Origin: DASYDU01 sp050248495
GTDB lineage: Bacteria; Planctomycetota; Planctomycetia; Pirellulales; Lacipirellulaceae
Reading direction: 5' to 3'
Assembly: GCA_050248495.1 (NCBI GenBank)
Contig: JBFWSG010000007.1
Span: 1 to 64,000 of the forward strand
DNA: 64,000 nt
Shown: positions 52,350 to 60,886 of the stretch, one piece after another
How positions within the stretch are numbered: the stretch's first letter is position 1
Layout of the letters: each line of letters starts with the position of its first letter
Position numbers and translations under genes: made by a program
The notes under the pieces: generated by a model
Databases searched by the model: none
What the model was told of the DNA's origin: nothing
What the model saw: the letters and a program-made list of their open reading frames with translations, nothing else

Positions 52350-55121
52350 CTATTCCCGAGCGACCGGCTCCTGCACCAGCACCAGCCAGCCGGTGTTGAT
52401 GGCATTCTCGTCGCCGGGCGGCTCTTCGACTTGCTCGATGGCACCCCAATAGGGCTTGTCGCCCGTCACTGCCGGATCGCGGTACTCCGACAGAAAGAAA
52501 CTACTGCCCGGCGTAGCCTTCTTTTCGTCGGCCAACAATTGATCGATTCTGGCCAGCAATTCGGGGCCCACCCACTTGGCGGCCGAACTCGGGCTCGAGT
52601 CATCGTCCTTCGCTTCCGACTCTTTGGGGGCTTGATGATGCAAGATCAAACCGCGGCGTGGTTGGCCCTCGATCACCGACGCGCGCAGATCGATTAATAC
52701 CACCTCATGTTCCTTCGGCAGCCGTTTCTCGAGCACGTTGAACTCGCCGAGATCGACACTCATCGCCAATACACCCAGCACGCGGCTCGTCCCCGCGCTG
52801 ACGCCCACGATGGGAACCGAAAACGCCACGCGCAGCGTATTTTCCGACGTGCTGCGATATACCGCAGAAAGATGTGGCTCACTGACAGGTTTCAAATCAG
52901 CAGGTGGCGGCGACGATGGTTCGAAGTCCCGGCCCTGCCCGTGGAAATAGTCGCGATACCAATAGCTGATGCCGCGGCTGGCGGTGCTTCGCGGGCTACG
53001 GGCGATCTGCACCCCGCTTGCTGCGCTAATGAACCAGCTATCGGCCGGAGCTTGCGCCTCGGTGTCCATTTTCGCGGCGCCCAGCTCCTTTTCGACTGAT
53101 TTCCAAAGCTCTTCGTTTTCAGGCTCCGCATCGACCAGCTGCATCTGACTCACGAGGTCGGAATCCTTGGCCAGCTTTTCCAGGATTTCGAACCGCTGAT
53201 TGATTTCCTGGAGAATTTCGCTCGTGGCATAGTTCGCCGCCAGCTCGAGCGAATTCTGCCGGGCGAGCCGGGCCTCCTCGATCGAGCCGCGCCGCTGCGT
53301 CGCTTGATAAATCAGCCAGGCGATCACGGCACACAGAAAAACGAGCGCCAGCGACGTGAGCGACTTCCAGATCGCCCGGCGCTGCGCCGGCGGCAGCGAT
53401 TTGGGCAGTGCCCAGTCGACGGGCGTATGACCCGCCCGGGTGTCGGAGTCCACGGTCCGCGCCGCGATGGTGTCCGATTTGTGCAACGTCTTAGTGGGCG
53501 CATCGTGTGTCGGCGTCGCAGCGTCTTCGATCAGCTGAACCAGCCGGTGGCCCATTGCAAACGGCGTCAGGGCAGCGATCACCTCCGCCGGGTCGGCGTA
53601 GCGATCCTCCGGCTTTTTGGCAGTCATCTTCTCCAACACTTCCCACAAGCCCCGTGGAAATGGTTGCGGCGACGCGATCGCCGGCAGTTGTTCCCGCTCG
53701 TGGGCCTTTTCGGGCCGCAAATCGGAGTTCCAGAACGGCGGTCGGCCCGCGAGCAGATGGTACAGCGTGCACCCCAGGCTGTAGATATCCGCCCGAATGT
53801 CGACGCTCGTAGTCTTCCACTGCTCGGGCGACATGTACATCGCCGTCCCCATCGCCCGATCGTCGAAGACCGTCAACCGCTGCTGATCGTCGCCCACCAA
53901 AAGCGCTAGGCCCAGGTCGAGGATTTTCACCACGGCCCGCTTCCCGGTCGGCTCGGCCGCGGCACCAGGATCGCTGCCGAAGCTGTCGCTCGAGACGACG
54001 GTCAGCATCAGGTTCGACGGTTTGACGTCGCGGTGGACCATGCCGTTTTGGTGAATGTAGGCCAAGCCGCGCGCCGCCTGACGGGCAATTTCGCAGGCGT
54101 CGGCCACCGCCAGCGATCCGTGCCGGGCGACCAGCTCGTCGGCCCCGATGCCGTCGATGTATTCCATCACCAGGTAATGGATCGAGTCGCTGGGCGTCGA
54201 CGAATCGACCGCCACCACGATATTGGGATGCTCCAGGGCCCCGACCGCCTTGATCTCCTGGTAAAAGCGGCGGATCACCTCGCGATGGCCCGACTCGACA
54301 AAATGGGGCCGGATCACCTTCACCGCTCGCTGACGGCCAAACTGCTGGTGACGGGCCTTATAGACGTCCCCCATCCCGCCGCCGCCAATCCGTTCGACCA
54401 ACTCGTAATTGCCCAGCCGTGCCGGCGCGAGCGCCGGACGCACCGGCGCCGGCAACACGTCGGTCCGATGTCCGCGGGCCTGATACTCGGTCAGCCCCAT
54501 CGTGGCCGGGATGATCGTCCATTCCCGCGACGGATACTCTCGCGGCTGCGGCCGCATCTTCTTCGGACCGCTCGCGTCGTAGACCAACTCGTACACGTCG
54601 ACCAGGCCGATCCCGCGCAAGTCCCGCCGGCCGTGCTGATGAAACGTCACGCCATCCATGCCCGCGTCTTCCAGCACCGCCACGATGCTCCGCGAAACCA
54701 GGATTTGTCCCCCCGTGGCGTAGTCATTCAGCCGGGCCGCGTAGTCGACCGGTTTGCCGACGAAATTGTCTGGATCATGCGGGTCGGCCTGGGGGATGCC
54801 CAGGTGCATGCTCATGCGGACTGCCACCGGCTTTCCAGAGGGCGTGACGATCGGAGCGTCGCGATGGGCCCGCTCGAGATGGATCGCCCAGCGGGCGGCG
54901 TTGATCGTGTCGGAAAAGACCAGGAAGTGCCCGTCCCCGGCGGTTGAAACCACGCGCCCCCCCAGGGCTGCGAGCTCCTGTTCAATCCGCGCCCGGTGAG
55001 GCGTCAGGATCTGGGCAATGAACGCCTGATCACGTTCTGCATCGCTCGTGCCGGGCATTTCGCCCTTCAGCTCGACCGAGCCGACGATGTCGGTGAATAG
55101 AAATGTCTTGAGTTCGGCCAT
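52350..55121 (-). CDS. Nucleotide cyclase / Ser-Thr kinase / extracytoplasmic sensor fusion
   Basis: 923 residues. Residues 1-180: class III nucleotidyl cyclase (Asp11 in FTDIVGS, Asp63 in AGDGHFLVF). The transition-state Asn is Asp126 (PVDYAARL) and Arg130 remains. Residues 238-522: protein kinase, glycine loop IGGGGMGDVY, Lys268, HRD 363-365, DLG 402-404 in place of DFG. A transmembrane helix is at about 588-606. Residues 610-923: extracytoplasmic sensor resembling Cache-type domains. It would pass an outside signal to both a cyclase and a kinase. The start is ATG 55121. It converges with the small gene at 52331. Confidence 0.85.
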   Translation of the reverse strand: MAELKTFLFTDIVGSVELKGEMPGTSDAERDQAFIAQILTPHRARIEQELAALGGRVVSTAGDGHFLVFSDTINAARWAIHLERAHRDAPIVTPSGKPVAVRMSMHLGIPQADPHDPDNFVGKPVDYAARLNDYATGGQILVSRSIVAVLEDAGMDGVTFHQHGRRDLRGIGLVDVYELVYDASGPKKMRPQPREYPSREWTIIPATMGLTEYQARGHRTDVLPAPVRPALAPARLGNYELVERIGGGGMGDVYKARHQQFGRQRAVKVIRPHFVESGHREVIRRFYQEIKAVGALEHPNIVVAVDSSTPSDSIHYLVMEYIDGIGADELVARHGSLAVADACEIARQAARGLAYIHQNGMVHRDVKPSNLMLTVVSSDSFGSDPGAAAEPTGKRAVVKILDLGLALLVGDDQQRLTVFDDRAMGTAMYMSPEQWKTTSVDIRADIYSLGCTLYHLLAGRPPFWNSDLRPEKAHEREQLPAIASPQPFPRGLWEVLEKMTAKKPEDRYADPAEVIAALTPFAMGHRLVQLIEDAATPTHDAPTKTLHKSDTIAARTVDSDTRAGHTPVDWALPKSLPPAQRRAIWKSLTSLALVFLCAVIAWLIYQATQRRGSIEEARLARQNSLELAANYATSEILQEINQRFEILEKLAKDSDLVSQMQLVDAEPENEELWKSVEKELGAAKMDTEAQAPADSWFISAASGVQIARSPRSTASRGISYWYRDYFHGQGRDFEPSSPPPADLKPVSEPHLSAVYRSTSENTLRVAFSVPIVGVSAGTSRVLGVLAMSVDLGEFNVLEKRLPKEHEVVLIDLRASVIEGQPRRGLILHHQAPKESEAKDDDSSPSSAAKWVGPELLARIDQLLADEKKATPGSSFFLSEYRDPAVTGDKPYWGAIEQVEEPPGDENAINTGWLVLVQEPVARE

Positions 55122-55256
55122 GGCACGCCTGCTGGCCGTTATAGCAGTTTCCGCCATCCCGACGCGAGGCGAGGCCATATCCATTTAGCCGCCAAGCTTG
55201 CTCGGCGCATCCGGCTCGGCTCGCGGCTCCATTCCCTGGCCCCGCCGCCGGCGCAC

Positions 55257-55297
55257 AAAAAAAGCCCGTCCCGCTTTGCTGCCCCGCGGGACGGGCT
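55257..55297 (-). terminator. Minus-strand rho-independent terminator
   Basis: A 12-bp stem AGCCCGTCCCGC / GCGGGACGGGCT (55263-55274 and 55286-55297) with A7 on the left, which is T7 on the minus strand. It must terminate a leftward transcript from 55300 or beyond, upstream of the cyclase-kinase gene. Confidence 0.8.
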
Positions 55298-56772
55298 ATG
55301 TCTGGTCGATCATCAATACACCAGTGGGTGAATGGAATTGGCCCTGCGCTTGACGGGCAGTTTGCGGATGGTCGTCATGCCGGTTCCAGGCCCAAGCCCT
55401 AGCGGGCAGGAGCGGTCGAACTTGTCGCGGCGCGACGCCCAATCGGCATCGCGCTCGCAGTCGATCTCGCTCGTCCATTGTGCGGCCTAGTCGCACGTCA
55501 CGAACTTCCACCGCCGAACTTCCCGCGCCGCGCCCTCCGTTGGAAATTGAGGTCGTGAAGTCACGGAAACTCTCGACGCGCGGAAAAAACTCCTCCCTTC
55601 GAAATCGTGGTCTGTCAAGTTGCTCACGGCGGTATTGCGGAAGCGATTGCGACTGCCGTCGGCCGGTCGCCCGTCGCACCTCCAAGGTCGACGCTCTCCT
55701 GGTTAGCAAAATCGCCGACAGCGAGTCAAAGCGATTTGGAGAAATCTAGCGCGTTGCAGAAAAAAAATTTTGTCGTCAAGTTCGCATCGCAACGATTGGC
55801 GAAAGTTCGACGCGCCCAGCAGCGAGCTTGTTGCCGCGATGTCACTTGCGACGCGAAAAATGATCGTTGCGCGCCACGAGTCACATCGGCCTTCGTGCTT
55901 GCAAGCCGCCACGCCTTGCGATGGCTTGGTACCGGCAACTCGGGCGAGTGCGATTCCCATCCGGCGCTCCGAAAGCTGCAGTTGCCCCAAGGCAGCCTCC
56001 AACGGACTCTCCATCCGGCCCTTGGGGACTCCCAGACCGCAGATTCAAAGAGTTGGCTGTCGACCGCGCATTTTCTGCAGGATTTCTGCTCTCGTCTCCT
56101 CCAGATGGGGCATCGAGGCCCGCGCCGACACCCTGTCAGTGCCTCGCCGCGGCAGCCCTGAAATCTTCATTTTGCGGCTGATTCCAAGGGTTTCGCGCAT
56201 CATGAAAGCCCTGTGAAAAAAGCAACTTTCGACTTGGAAACTGCTTGACACCCCCGAACGCCAGGAGCATAATGAGCCGAAGATACGCCGCGCAATGTTG
56301 CGCGGAGAGTTTGCGTTGCCTGTTACGTCCGTTAGAATCACACCCGTTTCTAGCCAGCGTGACGGTCGGCCAAACTCGACGAGATGAACCGGCTGTCCGA
56401 ACTTTTCTTAGGGGGCTGATAAGTAGGGGTGAGCGATCAGCGAGTCGCGCCGCAGGCGCGGCATCCCGCAGTTCTTCTCTCTCTCGCTTGTCGCAGGATG
56501 AATTGGGGGCCCAGGCAGGGCACGAGATTAGATTCGGTCGACCGACACGTTCGCAATCGCTTGCTGCTTAGTGTGTATCGTCTGTGTGGTGCGTTTTAGT
56601 TTGGTACGTGAGGAGGGTAGGCTGACAAGCGTGTGATATTCGCTAAGCGAGTGAGCTGAACGAATCTTCGGCTCAAAAACAACTTCGCCCCCTCGAATGT
56701 CATCGCGGCTTCACTGCTTCGCTCAGCAACTCTGGTTTTTAACTTTCATTCTAAGAGGGTGGAGAGAATCTG
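55298..56772. other. 1.5-kb region without a convincing gene
   Basis: The open frames in it are Arg- or Ser-rich and look random. A minus-strand 21-codon frame (55378-55313, MTTIRKLPVKRRANSIHPLV...) and a longer minus-strand frame (55709-55296) end close to the terminator, but neither has a convincing RBS. The plus strand has a strong promoter at 56245. A homopurine stretch (AAAAAAAAATTTT-like) is near 55758. Confidence 0.6.
56245..56273 (+). promoter_or_regulatory. Strong sigma70-type promoter
   Basis: TTGACA (56245-56250) and CATAAT (56268-56273) with a 17-bp spacer. The predicted start near 56280 gives a leader of about 490 nt before the gene at 56773. Confidence 0.7.
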
Positions 56773-57615
56773 ATGTCCTGGAAGAGCATAGTTATCACGG
56801 GGTTGTTGTGTGTCGTCGCGTCGCCGGTCTTGGCCGCGCCGACTTTGTCGATCGACTTGGTTCGTAGCGGTGGTCTGCCGGTGCTCGATGCCAGTGGCAA
56901 TTGGCAGTGGAGCGTTAGCGTCAGTCCCGATGCTGCCTTGTTCGCCGACAACCCGCCAAACGGCACGGGTGGCTCTTTGGCGATGGAGTTGGCGCTGGCC
57001 TTCAGTGGTGCGCCGATCGTCGGTGCTCCGGTCGTCAATACGACCAACTTTCCGGCGAACAACCCGGCGAGCGCCATTCCGGGGTTTGCTTTTTGGGGCG
57101 CTGCCGATAGCGGCGTCAAGGTCAGTGGCAACCAGATCGTCGCTGCGTTGGGAAGTACCTACTTCACAACAGGCGGTGCGAAGGAAGCTTTCATCGTCAA
57201 AACGGCAGGCCCATCGACCGTTGGCCCGAATTTGACAACTGGCGTTGCTTGGTCGGGTGCATATACGGGCAATGCTCGTATTGCTCAGGCCGGTCAGAAT
57301 TTCGACACGTTCAGCGGTTCGCTTTCAAAGTCTGTGCTCGGTGGTGATGCCAATTTGAATGGCACCGTCAATATCGGTGACTTTGGTATCTTGCAGGCCA
57401 ACTTCGGCGGATCCGGGAAGATTTGGACGCAAGGTGATTTCAATAAAACTGGTAGCGTCAATATTGGTGACTTCGGCATCCTGCAAGCTAGCTTCGGCCA
57501 GTCCGTGCCGGCACCGGGAGGCGGTAGCATCAGTGTTGTTCCCGAGCCGGCGACCCTTGGGATGCTCGTGATGGCAGTGTGCGCTATGACGGGGTGCATT
57601 CGCCGACGAGGCTAA
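56773..57615 (+). CDS. PEP-CTERM protein with two dockerin-type calcium loops
   Basis: 280 residues. Signal peptide 1-21. The N-terminal domain is beta-rich. Two calcium-loop repeats, GDANLNGTVNIGD and GDFNKTGSVNIGD, each followed by FGILQAxFG, make a dockerin type I-like pair. VPEPATLGMLVM, then CIRRRG, is the PEP-CTERM sorting signal. GGTGGAGAG lies before the ATG. The product should be surface-anchored through exosortase processing and bind calcium. Confidence 0.88.
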   Translation: MSWKSIVITGLLCVVASPVLAAPTLSIDLVRSGGLPVLDASGNWQWSVSVSPDAALFADNPPNGTGGSLAMELALAFSGAPIVGAPVVNTTNFPANNPASAIPGFAFWGAADSGVKVSGNQIVAALGSTYFTTGGAKEAFIVKTAGPSTVGPNLTTGVAWSGAYTGNARIAQAGQNFDTFSGSLSKSVLGGDANLNGTVNIGDFGILQANFGGSGKIWTQGDFNKTGSVNIGDFGILQASFGQSVPAPGGGSISVVPEPATLGMLVMAVCAMTGCIRRRG

Positions 57616-57762
57616 GGGAAAGTCTGAATGTTTTCACGCGGCCGCTCGCGGCTGCCGTAGGGATAGGGACGAATTCGCAGCATGGGCTTTTGGTTTGTGC
57701 TCGATGAGGCATGGGATCTGGGAGTTTTGCACAGAAGTAGATTCATGGCATAAGGTGAACTA

Positions 57763-58728
57763 ATGAAGAACAGAATTGTGGTGGGGGCCTTCGCAGCAGC
57801 ATATCTGGCAGTAGCTGGTGTGAATGCGGCCACAGTGACTTTGAGCCTTGTTAAGGATCCGGCGGCAGTTGGTTGCACTGGCTGCACATTGTCTGGGCCA
57901 GGTACATATCAACTCTTCGCTGAGTCGAGTGCCGATGATAACCAGGGTATCGTAGGATACGGGATTTCTATTCAGAATGTATCCACGGTGTTGCATCGTG
58001 CTCCTCGCGTGAGCGGCAGCGAGACACCAGATGGAGACGTCTTTCCGGCTGGCTTCACGCTGCTTCGTTCCGGCAACAATCAAGTGCCGACCGGCAGCGG
58101 CTTCCTCATCGGCGCGGGGCAGGACACGGTCACCCCAACGCCGTACCTGATTCAGGGATTTGGCCAAACCCCCGGCTCTTGGGTTGCGAGCTTGCCAGCT
58201 GAAAATACGAATAGCGGCATAATTCAGCCGAGCTGGTCAGGGAAGCTGCTTCTGGCCGAAGGGACCTACCAAGCCGGAGCGGCGCCATCTGTCGACTTGG
58301 CTAACGTTGACGTATTTGCAAACGTAATCGTGGGATCCGGGGTTGAAAAGGCTTCCCTGGTGTTGGGCGGGCAAAATGGGATTCCGCTCGTTGGCGACAA
58401 GGCCGTGGATTGGTTCTCCCAGAATCCTCCTGTGGCAAACTCGGACAGCTTGTCGCTGACCGACGATGGCCCGGTTGGTGTGTGGTCGATCGATAGCTTT
58501 ACAGCGCCCAATGGCGTTGCCCCGTCGATTGATCCGAGCACGGGCTTGTTTACCTGGATCGGTAATGGCTCGCCGGCTGGAACATATCCCGCTGTCCTGA
58601 AGTACACCGACGGCCTTGGTGCATCGGACACTGGAACGCTGTCCATCACTTGGCATATTCCGGAACCGAGCACTTTCGCTCTGTTCGGTTTGGCGCTGAT
58701 CGGCTTCGCCGGCTGCCGCCGCAAGTAA
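57763..58728 (+). CDS. PEP-CTERM protein, family A (copy 1)
   Basis: 321 residues. Signal peptide about 1-22. It shares with two other genes in this window the motif GCTGCTLSGPGTYQLFA and the block FTLLRSGNNQVP...GAGQDTVTPTPYLIQGFG. The C-terminal half has an Ig-like module (SIDSFTAPNGVAPSIDPSTG...TYPAVLKYTDGL). IPEPSTFALFGLALIGFAG with a CRRK tail is the PEP-CTERM signal. The Cys-x-x-Cys pair suggests a disulfide or metal site. Confidence 0.85.
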   Translation: MKNRIVVGAFAAAYLAVAGVNAATVTLSLVKDPAAVGCTGCTLSGPGTYQLFAESSADDNQGIVGYGISIQNVSTVLHRAPRVSGSETPDGDVFPAGFTLLRSGNNQVPTGSGFLIGAGQDTVTPTPYLIQGFGQTPGSWVASLPAENTNSGIIQPSWSGKLLLAEGTYQAGAAPSVDLANVDVFANVIVGSGVEKASLVLGGQNGIPLVGDKAVDWFSQNPPVANSDSLSLTDDGPVGVWSIDSFTAPNGVAPSIDPSTGLFTWIGNGSPAGTYPAVLKYTDGLGASDTGTLSITWHIPEPSTFALFGLALIGFAGCRRK

Positions 58729-58747
58729 GAAATTTTTGAAAAAGTGA

Positions 58748-58776
58748 TTGACGGCTCGATTGACGACTGATACAAT
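58748..58776 (+). promoter_or_regulatory. Sigma70-type promoter of a short transcript
   Basis: TTGACG (58748-58753) and TACAAT (58771-58776) are separated by exactly 17 bp. The predicted start is near 58783, just after the PEP-CTERM gene. Confidence 0.7.
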
Positions 58777-58782
58777 CAGCGT

Positions 58783-58924
58783 AACGAGCGAAAGAGTCCG
58801 TATCTGTAGGTAGTTTTACCTGTAGTTAGTTTACTCTGCAGCCTATTTTTTCGAGTCGAACTCACGAGTATCTTGCAATTTAAAAGGCCCGGGACGCACG
58901 CAGGTGCGTTCCGAGGCCTTTTTT
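58783..58924 (+). ncRNA. Candidate small RNA between PEP-CTERM genes
   Basis: A strong promoter (58748-58776) and a strong terminator (58884-58924) bracket about 142 nt with no ATG-initiated frame. An internal hairpin (AGGTA...TACCT) is present. No known RNA family is recognised. Alternatively the terminator serves the upstream gene only and the promoter is fortuitous. Confidence 0.5.
58884..58924 (+). terminator. Rho-independent terminator
   Basis: Stem AAGGCC-C-GGGACGCAC with GTGCGTTCC-GA-GGCCTT, 4-nt loop GCAG, then a T-run. It closes the candidate small RNA. Confidence 0.93.
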
Positions 58925-59119
58925 GTTTGCCTGATACTTCCTTCTTTGTCTGGTGACGGAAAGCAAGAATTCTTAGTTCAACGATTTCAAGAGGTGGGGA
59001 GCCAGGGGGCATCACAACTGGCTAATTAGCTCGCCCGCGGCCGAGAGGCCACAGTACGAGCTCTCCAATACAATAGATTCAGCTTCACTGCTTCGAGGCT
59101 AAATAGGAGGACGGTGCTA

Positions 59120-59155
59120 ATGCTTATGGCGACGGTAGTGCAACAAAGAGTCTAA
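59120..59155 (+). other. 11-codon leader-like open frame
   Basis: GGAGG at 59106-59110 lies 9 bp before ATG 59120; the frame MLMATVVQQRV ends at TAA 59153-59155. It precedes the PEP-CTERM gene at 59340 by 184 bp. The rest of 58925-59339 has no other gene. Confidence 0.35.
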
Positions 59156-59339
59156 GTCCTCTTTGGGACTGGGTCGGCCGCGAGTTGCGGTCGACGAAGG
59201 CGTGCACTACCGGAGAACGATTGCCCTCGCTCGACTGACCGACATCGTTTGACGGACTACATGATTAGAGCGAAATGACGGCAATCGATTGAAATGACTT
59301 CCATCAGTATTTGGTCCTACTTCTTAGCTTTGGAGTGAA

Positions 59340-60371
59340 ATGAATATGTTACGAAAATCCTTTGCCTTTACCTGTGTTGCCTTGGCGGTCTGCGTCGCTG
59401 CGTCGAGTGTTGAGGCTGGTACCGTAAAACTGCAACTGATCAAGGATCCAACAGCGACCGGCTGCGACGGCTGCACGTTGTCCGGTGCCGGCACCTACCA
59501 GCTTTATGCCAGCATCACAGATGCTGAAAGCACCGGTATCGCCGGTTATGGTATTTCAATTCAGGGCGTTTCGTCCGTAACGCACCGTGCGCCGCGCGTA
59601 AACAGCAGCGAGACCGTGGATGGAGATATCTTCCCGGCCGGCTTCACGCTACTTCGTTCCGGTAATAATCAGGTACCGACGGGTTCCGGGTTCTTGATTG
59701 GTGCTGGTCAAGACACCGTGACGCCGACCCCCTACTTGATTCAGGGCTTCGGCAAGACCGCTGGCAGCTTTTCGGCTCTCTTGCCCGCCGGCAACACCAA
59801 CACGGGCATCATCCAGCCGACCTGGACTTCGAGTCTATTGCTCGCGGAAGGTAATTATAATGGCACGCCGTCTGTGGATTTGACAAATGTTGACGTGTTC
59901 GTCAATCTGTTCGGGGCGGGCGGTGCCATTGCACCGGCGACCCTCGCCGCAGAAACCTGCACGGGCAGCCTGGCTGCATGCGGTGGCGGTGGCAATCTGC
60001 CTCCGGTGATCACCGCGATCAACAATCCGGACGTGCTGCTGCCGTCTCAGATTACTAACCTGCAGTTGACCGGCAGTGATCCTGAAGCCGCTCCGCTGAC
60101 TTGGAGCGCCTTGACCTTCACCGGTCCTGGCAAGAATCCGGCCTTCCCGGGCGCGACCGACCCAGTTCTCGGTGCCGACGGCAAGTTCAACTGGAATCCG
60201 AACGGCTGGAAGGGTGGCGACTATGCCTTTAGCGCCACGCTTAGCGACGGCGAGCTGTCAACGACCGGTGTGGCCCTCAACGTGCGGATTGTCGTGCCAG
60301 AACCGGCCACGCTGTCGATGCTCGGCTTGGCTCTGGTAGGCTGCGTCGGCATGATCCGCCGCCGTGGCTAA
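59340..60371 (+). CDS. PEP-CTERM protein, family A (copy 2)
   Basis: 343 residues. Signal peptide about 1-26. It is a close paralogue of 57763-58728: GCDGCTLSGAGTYQLYA and GFTLLRSGNNQVPTGSGFLI are nearly identical. The C-terminal half differs, with a Gly-rich link and an Ig-like module (VITAINNPDVLLPSQITNLQL). PEP-CTERM tail: VPEPATLSMLGLALVGCVGM, then IRRRG. Surface-anchored by exosortase is the expected fate. Confidence 0.87.
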   Translation: MNMLRKSFAFTCVALAVCVAASSVEAGTVKLQLIKDPTATGCDGCTLSGAGTYQLYASITDAESTGIAGYGISIQGVSSVTHRAPRVNSSETVDGDIFPAGFTLLRSGNNQVPTGSGFLIGAGQDTVTPTPYLIQGFGKTAGSFSALLPAGNTNTGIIQPTWTSSLLLAEGNYNGTPSVDLTNVDVFVNLFGAGGAIAPATLAAETCTGSLAACGGGGNLPPVITAINNPDVLLPSQITNLQLTGSDPEAAPLTWSALTFTGPGKNPAFPGATDPVLGADGKFNWNPNGWKGGDYAFSATLSDGELSTTGVALNVRIVVPEPATLSMLGLALVGCVGMIRRRG

Positions 60372-60384
60372 GCCGATCCTTCCC

Positions 60385-60420
60385 ATCCCTCTCCTAATGG
60401 GAGAGGGCAGGGTGAGGGTG
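60385..60420. repeat. REP-like palindrome
   Basis: CCCTCTCC-TAAT-GGGAGAGGG (60385-60405) followed by CAGGGTGAGGGTGAG is the widespread REP-type sequence found in many bacteria. It lies in the 3' region of the PEP-CTERM gene. Confidence 0.65.
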
Positions 60421-60441
60421 AGTTAGGAATCTGAAATCTAC

Positions 60442-60472
60442 AAAGGGCCCTGGGAAACCAGGGCCCTTTTTT
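60442..60472 (+). terminator. Rho-independent terminator
   Basis: A perfect 12-bp stem AAAGGGCCCTGG / CCAGGGCCCTTT with a GAAA tetraloop and T-run. It ends the family A copy 2 transcript. Confidence 0.95.
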
Positions 60473-60722
60473 CGTTGGCGAAGGCGATCCTACGCGACCG
60501 GACGCAGAGCGTAAAAATCTGAATCAGCAAAGTCGGCTGACCGGCGGCATCGCCATAAATTCTCGAAAATCCTAGCGCAATTTCGCACGAAAGCGGCAAT
60601 CCGCCCGGCTATAATCCAGCAAAGCCTTGTTCCATGCGTCGAATACGGAACAGCTAAGTGATAAATTCCCGATTTCCAAAATTATCAGCGAGGGACGGAG
60701 ATTCCGAAGCGGGCGGCATTGG

Positions 60723-60807
60723 ACCGCTAATTGCGCTAATGACCACTAATACCAGTTGGGTCATGCTACCCTTTCCGTTAGCGATGATTAGCGAACATTA
60801 GCGGTCA
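60723..60807. repeat. Inverted CGCTAAT heptamer arrays
   Basis: Left (60723-60753) holds three CGCTAAT-type cores with 2-3 bp spacers. Right (60777-60807) holds three on the opposite strand. They form a 10-bp-period inverted element upstream of the protease gene. Nothing else is seen in 60473-60886 except a TATAAT-like hexamer near 60613. Confidence 0.6.
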
Positions 60808-60886
60808 GTTTCGATCCGTTCTCCTTGGCTCCACGGTGTCTTTCATCTACCGCAATTATTGTTAAACGTTTCTTTAGGCGTCGCTA

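Noticed and set aside
55296..55709. 137-codon minus-strand frame ending at the terminator
   Set aside because: Arg-rich and without RBS or known motifs. Its proximity to the terminator is noted, but that alone is not enough to call a gene.
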